Source: Xanthobacter oligotrophicus
GTDB lineage: Bacteria; Pseudomonadota; Alphaproteobacteria; Rhizobiales; Xanthobacteraceae
Assembly: GCF_008364685.1 (NCBI RefSeq)
Contig: NZ_VTTL01000014.1
Location: 105,327 to 169,326 of the forward strand
Length of the DNA stretch: 64,000 nt
Direction: 5' to 3'
The position numbers and the translations under genes were made by a program. The notes below the pieces were generated by a model. It ran no database searches. It saw only the letters and a program-made list of their open reading frames with translations, and was not told where the DNA came from. This document shows positions 53,745 through 62,248 of this stretch, piece by piece; position 1 is the first letter of the stretch, and each line of letters begins with the position of its first letter.

Positions 53745-55163
53745 TTACTCGGGCGTTGCCGTGGACTCGCGCTGCAGGACAGCGGCAAAAAAGCCATCCG
53801 TATCGTGACGCGCGGGCGTCAGCGACAAGTGGTCCGGATGCGCCGAACCGGTCAGCTGCGGCGCAGCCTCGTGCAGCGGCGTGACATGAAAGGCGGGATA
53901 GGCCGCAAGGAAGGCGGCCACCTGGGCCTCGTTCTCCTCGGGCAGCATGGAGCAGGTTGCGTAGACGAGCCGTCCGCCGGGCTTCACTAGCCGCGCGGCG
54001 CTTGCAAGAATACGGGCCTGCAGCGGCAAGAGATGATCGAGCCCGGCTTCCTGCTGACGCCACCGTGCATCCGGATTGCGCCGCCACGTCCCGGTGCCGC
54101 TGCATGGCGCATCGACCAGCACGCGATCGAAACTGCCCTTGTGACGCTTCACCCAGCGATCGGTTTCGCTAGCCAGGGGCCGGGTCTCGATATTGTGGAG
54201 GCCTGCGCGCCGGAACCGCTCGGCGGCGCGCTTCAGGCGGCCGTCCAAGACATCGCAGGCAATGACGTGGCCCTTGTTTGCCATCTGCGCGGCAATGGCC
54301 AGCGTCTTGCCGCCGGCTCCGGCGCAGAAATCGACCACGCGTTCGCCCGGCCGCGCGTCGACCAGCATGGCGACTAGCTGCGAGCCCTCGTCCTGAATCT
54401 CCACCTCGCCGCTTTTCAGCATGGGCAGGCTGGCCAGCGAGGGACGCTCCCGCACGCGAATGCCGAACGGTGCCAGGGGAGACGCCTCGGCCTTCAGGCC
54501 AAGATCGCGCAGCGCGCGCAGCATCACCTCGCGCGTGGACTTGACCGGATTGACACGCAGATCGAGCGGAGCGGGGGTCAGAAGCGCGGCCATCTCGCGC
54601 CCGAACGAGGCGTCGAAACGCCGCCGCAAGGGCTCGACCGCCCAGGACGGACATTCAAAGCGCACCTCGTCCGGCATGGCCGGATGATCGATCGTACAGC
54701 CCTGCAATTTGACCAGCAGCGCACGCTCGCGATCCGTCAAGGCGGCAGGCGCGAACTTGCCACCGGTGAACAGGCCATGGACCTGGTCCGGCGTCTTGCT
54801 CCCCGAGGTCCTGCCCCCCAAGGCGTTGCCCCCCAAGGTCTTGCCTCCATCGAGCGCAAGCCATGCCAAAAGCCGGTTGCGCGGCACGTCCGGGCGCCCG
54901 TGTTTTGCCAACCACCAGACTATTCGTGCGTGATGCCTCAGTAGCGCGTAGAGCAGATCACAGATATGGCCGCGATCCCTGTCGCCGATATGGCGGTGGG
55001 CTCGAAACCACGCCGAGACGACAGCATCGGCGGGACGCGCGACACTGTCGACTTCATGCATCAGTTCGAGAGTAGCTTGCAGACGGGCGGCGGGAGTCAC
55101 GGGAGAGACGATCAGGCTGGAAAATGGCGCGGCACCATAGATGAAGGCGCTGGCGTTGACCAT
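53745..55163 (-). CDS. rsmB: 16S rRNA (cytosine-5) methyltransferase, RsmB/NOP family
   Basis: 472-residue SAM-dependent RNA m5C methyltransferase. An N-terminal NusB-like helical domain (to about 150) is followed by the Rossmann domain with motif I 'VVDFCAGAGGKTLAIAAQM', motif IV 'VDAPCSGTGTWRRNPD' and the Cys nucleophile in 'ATCSMLPEENE'. ATG 55163 is used because upstream in-frame sequence overlaps the uraD-uraH gene. In the N-terminal part a Gly-rich run of four pentapeptide repeats (15-base DNA units at 54793-54852) is inserted, which is unusual for the family. The exact methylation site (C967) is family knowledge. Confidence 0.87.
   Translation of the reverse strand: MVNASAFIYGAAPFSSLIVSPVTPAARLQATLELMHEVDSVARPADAVVSAWFRAHRHIGDRDRGHICDLLYALLRHHARIVWWLAKHGRPDVPRNRLLAWLALDGGKTLGGNALGGRTSGSKTPDQVHGLFTGGKFAPAALTDRERALLVKLQGCTIDHPAMPDEVRFECPSWAVEPLRRRFDASFGREMAALLTPAPLDLRVNPVKSTREVMLRALRDLGLKAEASPLAPFGIRVRERPSLASLPMLKSGEVEIQDEGSQLVAMLVDARPGERVVDFCAGAGGKTLAIAAQMANKGHVIACDVLDGRLKRAAERFRRAGLHNIETRPLASETDRWVKRHKGSFDRVLVDAPCSGTGTWRRNPDARWRQQEAGLDHLLPLQARILASAARLVKPGGRLVYATCSMLPEENEAQVAAFLAAYPAFHVTPLHEAAPQLTGSAHPDHLSLTPARHDTDGFFAAVLQRESTATPE
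54793..54852. repeat. 15-bp x 4 imperfect tandem repeat inside rsmB
   Basis: Four in-frame 15-base units (54793-54807, 54808-54822, 54823-54837, 54838-54852) with consensus GTCTTGCCCCCCAAG. On the coding strand they give DGGKT, LGGNA, LGGRT and SGSKT. The length multiple of three keeps the rsmB frame, so copy number could vary between strains without breaking the gene. Confidence 0.75.
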
Positions 55164-55254
55164 TGATTCGCACGCCTCTCGGGCGGCCCCGTGTTGGGGC
55201 CGCGGTGTCGCTGGCGCAATGGCCGCCCTTCCCGACCTGGGGTCGCGTGTCGCC

Positions 55255-56139
55255 TCAGCTCCCGCGATAGGTGGTGTAGGCGCCCGGCGAGAGCAGCAGG
55301 GGCACGTGGAAATGTTCCTCGGGATTCCACACGGTGAAGGCCACGCGCACCTTGCCGAGATAGGCGCGGGCGGGGGTGGAATAGCCGTGGCGAGCGAAAT
55401 AGGTGGGGGTGTCGTAGCGCCACTCGTAGGTGCCGGCGCAAAGGGCCCCGCCATCCAGCAGGGCGCCGTCGCAGGCGCCGTTGTCATTGGTGACGAAAGC
55501 GAGGATGCGGGTCGTGGCGCCGTCGCCGTCGCGCCGCCACAGCTCCACGCCGAGCCCGCCGGCCGGGGCGGCGCGCACCGTGTCGAGAACGTGGGTGGAC
55601 ACGCTGCCCGTGGGCGCGGCCCGCACCCGGTCCAGAAGGCGCATCCAGGAGATGGCCGAGATCTCCGCCAGCGCTTCGGCGCGCTCCGCCTCCGGGCTCG
55701 CCGCGAGGCGCCGCTCGAAGGTAGCGAACAGGGTCGCCAGCGACGCCTTGCGCACCGCCAGGATGAAGGGATAGCCGAACCGTGCCTCATAGGCTGCGTT
55801 CAGCCGCTCCAGCCGCGCGCTGAGGTCCGCGTCCAGCGCGTCGAGGCCAAGGGCGGTCTGCTCCACGGTGGACTCAGCCGTGGTGCCACGCCGCAGCGTC
55901 TCGGCAGAGAGGCGTGGATGCCCGCGCAGGAAGCCGAGCAGCGCCTCCGGCGGCAAGGCCCCGATGGCATCGAGCATGGCCTTGTGCAGGGCCGTCAGGC
56001 TGGCGAAGGGCCGCGCGGCTGCGGCCTGCTGCGCCACCCAGGGCGCGTTCTCGAACACCGGGCCGAGGCTTGCCGCAAACTCGGCAGCCGGCATGGCGTT
56101 CAGGGCGTCGAGGCTGATCAAGTCGCTCGGCACATCCAT
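55255..56139 (-). CDS. uraD: Bifunctional OHCU decarboxylase / 5-hydroxyisourate hydrolase (UraD-UraH fusion)
   Basis: 294-residue fusion carrying the two steps after urate oxidase. Residues 1-165 are OHCU decarboxylase: 'FENAPWVAQQAAAARPFASL', the catalytic His in 'RGHPRLS', and 'RFGYPFILAVRK'. Residues about 175-294 are transthyretin-like hydroxyisourate hydrolase: 'VSTHVLDTVRAAPAGGLGVEL' at its start, the Arg in 'AGTYEWRYDTPTYFARHGY' and the C-terminal signature Y-R-G-S. Domain order is decarboxylase first. It is the last gene of the spermidine-type importer operon (8 bases after the permease), pointing to import of a purine-related compound. The urate oxidase gene itself is not in the window. 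Confidence 0.9.
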   Translation of the reverse strand: MDVPSDLISLDALNAMPAAEFAASLGPVFENAPWVAQQAAAARPFASLTALHKAMLDAIGALPPEALLGFLRGHPRLSAETLRRGTTAESTVEQTALGLDALDADLSARLERLNAAYEARFGYPFILAVRKASLATLFATFERRLAASPEAERAEALAEISAISWMRLLDRVRAAPTGSVSTHVLDTVRAAPAGGLGVELWRRDGDGATTRILAFVTNDNGACDGALLDGGALCAGTYEWRYDTPTYFARHGYSTPARAYLGKVRVAFTVWNPEEHFHVPLLLSPGAYTTYRGS

Positions 56140-56146
56140 CTCCCGG

Positions 56147-56950
56147 TCATTTCATGAAGCGTGAGAAGCCGGCGACGCGCTCCATCAGCACCATCAGCAG
56201 CACGGTGGCGATGATGATGACGCCGCACGCCGAGGCGGCGCGGCTGTCGAGCTGGTTCTGGATGATGTCCCACAGATAGATGGGCAGCACCTGGGTGCGT
56301 GCATCCTGTAGGAACAGCGAGACCGGCACGTTGTCGAAGGAGGCCATGAAGGCGATGAAGGCGCCGGACGCCACGCCCGGGCTGATGAGCGGCAGCGTCA
56401 CCGTCCGGAACGTGTGCAGGCCCGAGGCGCCCAGGCTGCGCGACGCATCGATCAAGGCGGGGTCGAGCTGCATCAGGCTCGCCAGCGTAGTGCGCAGCAC
56501 GAAGGGCACGCACACCACGATATGGCCGATGGCGAGGGTGAGGATGGAAGGCCGCATCCCCAGAATGGAGAACAACATCAGCGACGCAAAGCCGAAGGCC
56601 AGCGCCGGCAGGATGAGCGGCGACATGAAGAGCGTTTCCAGCGCCCGCGCGACCGCCCCTTTGCTGCGGGCGATGGCGAGCGCGGCGCCGACGCCGAGCA
56701 CCACGCAGGCCGTCACGCTGATCACCGCCACCTTCAGGCTCACCCACAGGGCGGACTGGAGCTCATTGGCGTCGACGAGCGCCGCATACCACCGCAGGGA
56801 ATAGCTGGAAGGCGGAAAGTGCAGCGCCTCCTCCCCCGTGAAGGAGAGGATGAGGATGACCAGGGTCGGCCCCGCCAGCACGATGACCGAGATCAGGGAG
56901 ATAAGGCCGAACACGGCGGTGAAGGACAGGGATTGCCAGTCGCGGGGCAT
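56147..56950 (-). CDS. Spermidine/putrescine-type ABC transporter permease (PotC-like)
   Basis: 267-residue inner-membrane permease with six hydrophobic segments and the EAA loop 'DASRSLGASGLHTFRTVTLPLISPG' in outline. 'FTGEEALHFPPSSYSLRWYAAL' in outline is typical of PotC-like proteins. ATG 56950 immediately follows the repeat at 56960-57066, so this permease is separated from its partner by the repeat. It is part of the 60096-to-55255 operon. Confidence 0.88.
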   Translation of the reverse strand: MPRDWQSLSFTAVFGLISLISVIVLAGPTLVILILSFTGEEALHFPPSSYSLRWYAALVDANELQSALWVSLKVAVISVTACVVLGVGAALAIARSKGAVARALETLFMSPLILPALAFGFASLMLFSILGMRPSILTLAIGHIVVCVPFVLRTTLASLMQLDPALIDASRSLGASGLHTFRTVTLPLISPGVASGAFIAFMASFDNVPVSLFLQDARTQVLPIYLWDIIQNQLDSRAASACGVIIIATVLLMVLMERVAGFSRFMK

Positions 56951-56959
56951 GGGTGCCTC

Positions 56960-57066
56960 CCAGAGCGTTTTCGAGCGAAGTGGATACCGGTTCGCGTGAA
57001 GAAAACGCGTCAACACAAGAATCTAGAGCGACTTCTGCGAGCCAGGGCGCGCGGAGGTCGCTCTAG
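56960..57066. repeat. Double-palindrome intergenic repeat, subfamily A copy 3 (107 bp)
   Basis: Exactly 107 bases. Palindrome 1 pairs GCGTTTTC with GAAAACGC around GAGCGAA/TTCGCGT. After GTCAACACAAGAA, palindrome 2 begins CTAGAGCGAC and ends GTCGCTCTAG. The left end is CCAG instead of CTAG. The right CTAG gives the minus-strand upstream permease its TAG stop (57065-57063). It lies inside an operon, between two cognate permease genes. Confidence 0.85.
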
Positions 57067-57938
57067 CCGTAGAGCCGGGCCGCGCGGCTGCGCGAGAGCG
57101 CGACCAGCATGGCGACGATGAGGAGGACGGAGGCCATGAAGATCACCGAGACCGCGGCGGCGAATGGCCAGTTCTGGAGGTCCATGGCCTGCTGGAAGAT
57201 CAGCATGGGCATGTAGAGCAGGCGCGAGCCGCCGATGAGGGACTGGGTGACGAAGGCGGTCACGCACGCGGTATAGGTGAGGATTGTACCGGCGATGATG
57301 CCCGGCAGGGACAGGGGCAGCGTGACCTTGAAGAAGGTGCGCCATGCCCCGGCGCCCAGCGCCTGCGAGGCGCTCTCCAGGTTCGGGTCGATGCGCTGGA
57401 GCGTGGTGATGAGCGGCAGCACCATGAGCGGCATCTGCACCTGCGCCAGCACGATGACGACGCCGGTCTCGCTGAACAGCAGGCGCAGCGGCTGGGCCGA
57501 GAGGCCGAGCGCCAGGATCGCCTCGTTGACGATGCCGTTGCGCCCCAGGATGACGATCCAGGCGAAGGTCCGCACCACCACGCTGGTGACGATGGGCAGC
57601 ACGACGAGGAAGATGAGCGCCGCCTGCCAGCGGGCAGACACGCGGGTGCACAGCCATGCCAGCGGATAGCCGAAGAGGAGGCACAAGGCGGTCGCCTTCG
57701 CTCCCACCAGCAGCGTGTCGCGCAGCACCGCAAGGTTCAGCGCGTCGGTGAGGAAAGCGGCGTACTGGCCAAGGCCCAGCGCTCCGGTCATCTGACGCTC
57801 GGCCTGGAAGCTGATGGAGACCAGCAGGCCCAGCGGCGCGATGAAGAACAGGGCGAAGAAGGCCGCGAGCGGCAGCGCGAGCGCCCAGTCTTTAGAGAGG
57901 GTGGGCGCTCTGGAGGGGGTGGACACGGCGCCCGCCAT
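57063..57938 (-). CDS. Spermidine/putrescine-type ABC transporter permease (PotB-like)
   Basis: 291-residue inner-membrane permease with six hydrophobic segments, 'DWALALPLAAFFALFFIAPLGLLVSI' in outline at the start and the EAA loop 'SASQALGAGAWRTFFKVTLPLSLPG' in outline. ATG 57938 comes two bases after the binding-protein stop; a GTG at 57944 overlapping that stop is possible. The stop codon TAG belongs to the right end of the following repeat. Confidence 0.88.
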   Translation of the reverse strand: MAGAVSTPSRAPTLSKDWALALPLAAFFALFFIAPLGLLVSISFQAERQMTGALGLGQYAAFLTDALNLAVLRDTLLVGAKATALCLLFGYPLAWLCTRVSARWQAALIFLVVLPIVTSVVVRTFAWIVILGRNGIVNEAILALGLSAQPLRLLFSETGVVIVLAQVQMPLMVLPLITTLQRIDPNLESASQALGAGAWRTFFKVTLPLSLPGIIAGTILTYTACVTAFVTQSLIGGSRLLYMPMLIFQQAMDLQNWPFAAAVSVIFMASVLLIVAMLVALSRSRAARLYG

Positions 57939-57940
57939 GG

Positions 57941-58987
57941 TCACACCCGGATCTCGCGATTGAACTGCTGGGTCCAGGCGGCGCGGTTCTGGTTCACCGC
58001 CTTCCAGTCGAAAAACACCATCTTGTCGAGGTCCGCGGGGGTCCTGGCGATCTTTTCCGCCACAAGGCCGGAGAACGGCACCTTGCTGCTGGTGGGGATA
58101 ACGTTCCAGGGCGATTTCTGCATCTCGCCCTGCACGTCGGCAGAGATCTGGCTGTCCACATAGGCATAGGCGAGGTCCGGCTTCAGGGCGCCGGCCACCA
58201 CGTGCATGGTGGTCTTCCAGGCGGGGGTGCCGGTGTCCACCCGCACGAACTCGATGGGCACGCCCTTGGCCTTGAGTTCCTCGGCGAAGTTGAAGTTCTG
58301 CACGCCGATGTCGATCTCGCCCTGCTGGAACAGCGCGCCATGGGCGCCGAAATTAGCGGAGACGGCGGCAAGGTTCGGCAGCAGGGTCTTCAGCCGCTTG
58401 AATCCCGGCTCCATGTTCGCCTCGGTGCCGCCGGCGAGCCGGTTGATCTCCAGCAGGAAGGCGAGGCCGAGGGTGGAGGCCAGCGAGGTGATGCCCACCC
58501 GGCCCTTGAACTCCGGCTTCCAGAGGTCCTCCCACGAGGTGGGCGGGGTCTTCACGGTCTTCGGGTTATAGGCGATGCCGATGGCCTGCATGGTGATGGC
58601 AGGGCCGTAGGCGCCCTGGAACTGCGGGTTCAGCGCCGCGAAATTGGGCGATTTGGCGGGATCGTACTTGGCGATCAGGCCAGCATCGATGGCCTCCAGC
58701 GCCGGGCCCTCGTCCAGCATGGCGATATCGAAGGGCGGCTGGTTGCCCCGGGCGGCGGTGAGCTTGGCGATCTGCTCGGTGGCCAGCATGGGCGACTGCA
58801 CCACGCTCGCCCCCGTGCGCCTGGTGAAATAGGGCACGAGGATCTGCTTCTGCACGTTGGCCCAGGTGCCGCCGAAGGTTGCGGCCACCAGTTCGTCAGC
58901 GGCGAGGGCGCCGCGCGGCAGCAGGGCGAGGCCGGCGGCGGCCGAGGCGGAGGCGAGGAAACCTCGCCGGGACATCTCGAACGTCAT
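57941..58987 (-). CDS. Spermidine/putrescine-type ABC transporter substrate-binding protein
   Basis: 348-residue periplasmic binding protein of the PotD-like family. The N-terminus has a classic twin-arginine signal (MSRRGFLASASAAAGLALLP) ending at 'ALAADELV', so it is probably folded before export. Mature hallmarks are 'TFGGTWANVQKQILVPYFTR', 'ITMQAIGIAYNPKTVKTPPTSW' in outline and 'WEDLWKPEFKGRVGITS'. AAGGGG eight bases before ATG 58987. The UraD-UraH gene in the same operon suggests a purine-derived ligand rather than a polyamine. Confidence 0.88.
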   Translation of the reverse strand: MTFEMSRRGFLASASAAAGLALLPRGALAADELVAATFGGTWANVQKQILVPYFTRRTGASVVQSPMLATEQIAKLTAARGNQPPFDIAMLDEGPALEAIDAGLIAKYDPAKSPNFAALNPQFQGAYGPAITMQAIGIAYNPKTVKTPPTSWEDLWKPEFKGRVGITSLASTLGLAFLLEINRLAGGTEANMEPGFKRLKTLLPNLAAVSANFGAHGALFQQGEIDIGVQNFNFAEELKAKGVPIEFVRVDTGTPAWKTTMHVVAGALKPDLAYAYVDSQISADVQGEMQKSPWNVIPTSSKVPFSGLVAEKIARTPADLDKMVFFDWKAVNQNRAAWTQQFNREIRV

Positions 58988-58989
58988 GG

Positions 58990-60096
58990 TCAATTCCCCT
59001 TCTTGTGGGTGTCGCCTGGAAGGTCCGGGAACAGCCCGCTGATGCGATTTGGCTTGAGGTGGAGGAAGACGGCGCCGGAGAGCGGCGCGGCCTCGTCCCG
59101 CTCCTGCACCACCTTCACCGCGGTGCCGTCGGCGAGCCTCACCTCGTAGATGAAGGAGGGGCCGATGGGCATGACGGCGGTGACCTGCGCCCCCAGCGCG
59201 CCGGGGCCGCCTTCGGCGCGCACGCGCAGCCCTTCCGGCCGCACCGCCACCAGCACGCGGGCGCCCGGCACAAGGGCCGTCTCACGGCCGGTCTCGATCA
59301 CCGCTCCGCCCTCAAGCCGCACCGCCGCGCCGGCGGGAGAGGAGCCCACGACCTCACCCTTGAGGAAGTTGGCGGTGCCCACGAAGGTGTTGACGAACAG
59401 GGAGGCCGGCCGGTCGTAGATGTCGGAGGGCGGGGCGAACTGCTCCAGATTGCCACGCGAGAGCACGGCGATGCGGTCGGACATGCCCAGCGCCTCTTCC
59501 TGGTCATGGGTCACCATCACGGTGGTGATGCCCGAATGCCGCTGCAGGCGCTTGATCTCGATCTGCATGTCGAGGCGCAGGTTCTTGTCGAGCGCGCTGA
59601 AGGGCTCATCCAGCAGCAGGATCTTGGGGCGGATGGCCAGGCAGCGGGCGAGCGCGACGCGCTGCTGCTGGCCGCCGGACAATTCCCGCGGCAGCCGGTC
59701 GCGCAGAGCACCCATCTGCACCACGTCCAGCATCTCGGCGACGACCGCCGCGATCTCCGCCTTCGGCCGGCCCGCCGCCGCCGGGCCATAGGCGATGTTC
59801 TGGGCGACGCTCATGTGCGGGAACAGGGCATAGTTCTGGAACACGATGCCGATGCGCCGCCGGTTGGTGGGCAGGCGCGTGATGGAGGCCCCGTCCACCA
59901 GCACGTCACCGGAGGTCTGGCGCAGGAAGCCGGCGATGATCTTTAGCAAGGTGGTCTTGCCGCAGCCCGACGGGCCAAGCAGGGAGACCAGCTCGCCGGG
60001 GCGGATGTCCAGGTCGATGGCGTTGGCGGCCACCATCTGGCCGAACGAATGGGAAATCGTCCGAAGGGTCAGCGCATGCCCGGCGGATTGGCTCAT
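58990..60096 (-). CDS. Spermidine/putrescine-type ABC transporter ATP-binding protein (PotA-like)
   Basis: 368-residue ATPase: Walker A GPSGCGKTT, Q-loop 'VFQNYALFPHMSV', signature LSGGQQQRVALAR, Walker B 'ILLLDEPFSALDK', switch His 'VTHDQEEALGMSDRI', followed by a C-terminal TOBE regulatory domain (about 280-360). It is the first gene of the importer operon. Its start is 121 bases from the divergent LysR gene, which is the likely regulator. Confidence 0.92.
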   Translation of the reverse strand: MSQSAGHALTLRTISHSFGQMVAANAIDLDIRPGELVSLLGPSGCGKTTLLKIIAGFLRQTSGDVLVDGASITRLPTNRRRIGIVFQNYALFPHMSVAQNIAYGPAAAGRPKAEIAAVVAEMLDVVQMGALRDRLPRELSGGQQQRVALARCLAIRPKILLLDEPFSALDKNLRLDMQIEIKRLQRHSGITTVMVTHDQEEALGMSDRIAVLSRGNLEQFAPPSDIYDRPASLFVNTFVGTANFLKGEVVGSSPAGAAVRLEGGAVIETGRETALVPGARVLVAVRPEGLRVRAEGGPGALGAQVTAVMPIGPSFIYEVRLADGTAVKVVQERDEAAPLSGAVFLHLKPNRISGLFPDLPGDTHKKGN

Positions 60097-60217
60097 GGTC
60101 CCAGCCTCGCAAGGGGCGCCCGATCGCGCTCATGGGGACGATAGTCACCGGGCGGGGCATTGCCGTCCATCGCAGATTTGATACTTTTCCATACGCAAAA
60201 TGCGCATGGAGGCTGGG

Positions 60218-61165
60218 ATGCCGGCATCGCTCGTTCCCGCCGCCCTGCGCTATGCCGAGCAGGTGGCCCGCTCCGGCTCGATCCAACGCGCGGCCAAGGA
60301 CCTCAACGTCGCCGCCTCCGCCATCAACCGGCAGGTGCTCCAGCTTGAGGAGACGCTGGGCGTGCCCTTGTTCGAGCGGGTGGCGAAGGGCATGCGCCTC
60401 ACCCCGGCGGGGGACGCCATCGTGACCCTGGCGCGCCGCTGGCTGGCGGACGAGCGCCGGGCGGCGGCGGAGCTACGCCAGCTCCAGGGCGTCAACCAGG
60501 GCCATGTGCGGGTGATGGCCATGGACAGCCATGTGAACGGCATCCTACCCGCCTTGATTGCCGACCTCGACGCCCGCCACCCGCGCATCTCGCTGGATCT
60601 GGAGGTGGCGAGCACCGACGCAGCGGTGGCGGCGCTCACCGCCGGGGAAGCCGACATCGCCGCCGTGTTCAATCTCTCGCCGCGGCGGGACATCCATGTG
60701 CTCTGGTCGGCGGAGCTGCCCTTCGGCTGCGTGATCGCGCCGGACCATCCCTTGGCGCAGCGCGCCTCCCTCAGCCTGCAGGAGGTGGTGGCCCACCCCA
60801 TCGTGCTCCAGAGCCGCGCCTTGATGATCCGCCGCTATCTGGAAGCGCACCACGGCTGGCTGTTCACCCAGGACCGCAAGACGGTGGAGACCAATTCGCT
60901 CCAGCTGGTGAAGATCCTGGCCTGCGAGAAGGGCTATGTGGCCTTCACCTCGGAGCTGGACGCTGCACCCGAGCTGATCGCGGGCACCCTGGTCTTTCGC
61001 CCGGTCCGCGACAAGGGCGCCGAGCCGCAGATGGTGAGCATCGCCATCGACGGGCGCAAGCCGCTGACGCGGGTGGGTCGCATCGTCGCGGAGGCGCTGG
61101 AAAGGCTGATCGACACTACCATCGCCGAGGTGCGGCGCGCCGCCGGCCAGCCCCCGCCGGGCTGA
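60218..61165 (+). CDS. LysR-family transcriptional regulator
   Basis: 315-residue LysR-type regulator: helix-turn-helix 'RSGSIQRAAKDLNVAASAINRQVLQLEETLG' in outline (residues 17-47), and an effector domain with 'GHVRVMAMDSHVNGILPALIADL' in outline. ATG 60218 is chosen because GGAGG lies five bases upstream; ATGs at 60200 and 60206 would overlap that site. It is divergent from the spermidine-type importer/UraD-UraH operon and probably regulates it in response to the imported compound. No clean T-N11-A palindrome could be singled out in the 121-base gap. Confidence 0.87.
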   Translation: MPASLVPAALRYAEQVARSGSIQRAAKDLNVAASAINRQVLQLEETLGVPLFERVAKGMRLTPAGDAIVTLARRWLADERRAAAELRQLQGVNQGHVRVMAMDSHVNGILPALIADLDARHPRISLDLEVASTDAAVAALTAGEADIAAVFNLSPRRDIHVLWSAELPFGCVIAPDHPLAQRASLSLQEVVAHPIVLQSRALMIRRYLEAHHGWLFTQDRKTVETNSLQLVKILACEKGYVAFTSELDAAPELIAGTLVFRPVRDKGAEPQMVSIAIDGRKPLTRVGRIVAEALERLIDTTIAEVRRAAGQPPPG

Positions 61166-61312
61166 CCCTTCCCTCCCCTCACCTCAGAGGCTACTCGTCC
61201 ATGCCGTTCTCCGCTTAGGCGCGGGCCCTGCGCTCCTGTTTCGTTCCCGTGGCGCTGGACATGCTGGTGCCGGCCGACGACGGCCGCTTCGCCGAGCCTT
61301 CTCGAACAGGCA

Positions 61313-62161
61313 TCAAGCCCTTACCCGCACATGTTGCCTCTGGGTGCCCAGCTTTTCGATGCCCAGTTCCATCACGTCGCCGGCCTTCAGGTAGATCGGC
61401 TCCGGCTTCTGCCCCATGCCCACGCCCGGCGGCGTGCCGGTGGTGATCACATCGCCCGGGAACAAGGTCATGATGCGGCTGATGTAGCTCACCAGCGTCT
61501 CGACATCGAAGATCATGGTGCGGGTGTTGCCGCTCTGCATCCGGCGCCCGTTGACATCGAGCCACAGGTCCAGCGCCTGCGGATCTTGAACCTCATCGGC
61601 GGTGACGAGATAGGGCCCGATCGGCCCGAAGGTGTCGAAGCCCTTGCCTTTGTCCCAGGTGCCGCCCCGTTCCAGCTGATATTCGCGTTCCGAAACATCA
61701 TTCACCAGGCAATATCCCGCCACGTGGCCCAGCGCCTTTTCCTGCGGCACGTATTGCGCGGTCTTTCCGATGACGATGCCCAGTTCGACTTCCCAATCGC
61801 CCTTTTTGGAAGCCGGGGGAAGGACCACATCGTCATTGGGTCCCACGATGCAGCTGGTCGCCTTGGAGAAGATGACGGGTTCGCTCGGCAGCGGCATGTT
61901 GGCCTCGGCCGCGTGATCGGCATAGTTCAGGCCGACCGCGATGAACTTGCCCACCTGGGCGACCGGACACCCCAGCCGGGGCTTTCCTTCCACGATGGGC
62001 AGGGCGGAAAGATCGAGGGTGGACAGGCGGGCGATGCTGGCGGGTGAAAGGACATCTCCCGTGATGTCCAAGACTTCCCCGGAGAGGTCGCGAATGCGGC
62101 CGTCGCCATCAAGGACGCCGGGCTTTTCCTGCCCGGCGGACCCAAAACGCAAGAATTTCAT
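61313..62161 (-). CDS. Fumarylacetoacetate hydrolase-family protein (ureidoglycolate lyase/acylpyruvase-like)
   Basis: 282-residue FAH-family enzyme. 'FIAVGLNYADHAAEANMPLP', the metal-ligand Glu residues in 'DWEVELGIVIGKTAQYVP', 'GYCLVNDVSEREYQLERGGTW' in outline, and 'FPGDVITTGTPPGVGMGQKP' are complete. Close relatives are annotated variously as ureidoglycolate lyase, fumarylpyruvate hydrolase or 2-keto-3-deoxy-sugar-acid hydrolase. The MFS aromatic-acid transporter and aldolase upstream favour an aromatic ring-cleavage product; the urate-linked operon nearby (opposite side of the LysR gene) leaves ureidoglycolate possible. ATG 62161 follows AAAGGAAAC. Confidence 0.82.
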   Translation of the reverse strand: MKFLRFGSAGQEKPGVLDGDGRIRDLSGEVLDITGDVLSPASIARLSTLDLSALPIVEGKPRLGCPVAQVGKFIAVGLNYADHAAEANMPLPSEPVIFSKATSCIVGPNDDVVLPPASKKGDWEVELGIVIGKTAQYVPQEKALGHVAGYCLVNDVSEREYQLERGGTWDKGKGFDTFGPIGPYLVTADEVQDPQALDLWLDVNGRRMQSGNTRTMIFDVETLVSYISRIMTLFPGDVITTGTPPGVGMGQKPEPIYLKAGDVMELGIEKLGTQRQHVRVRA

Positions 62162-62248
62162 ATCACGTTTCCTTTTTCGGGCATTTGCCACCCTCCACCC
62201 GCCCTGCGACCCGGCGCCCCCGGCATCGCCGGGGGCGAGGCACGCGGT

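Noticed and set aside
61215..61313. 32-codon open frame overlapping the FAH-type stop (TGATG)
   Set aside because: Too short and Ser/Arg/Ala-rich without a family; possibly a trace of a lost downstream gene, but not supportable.
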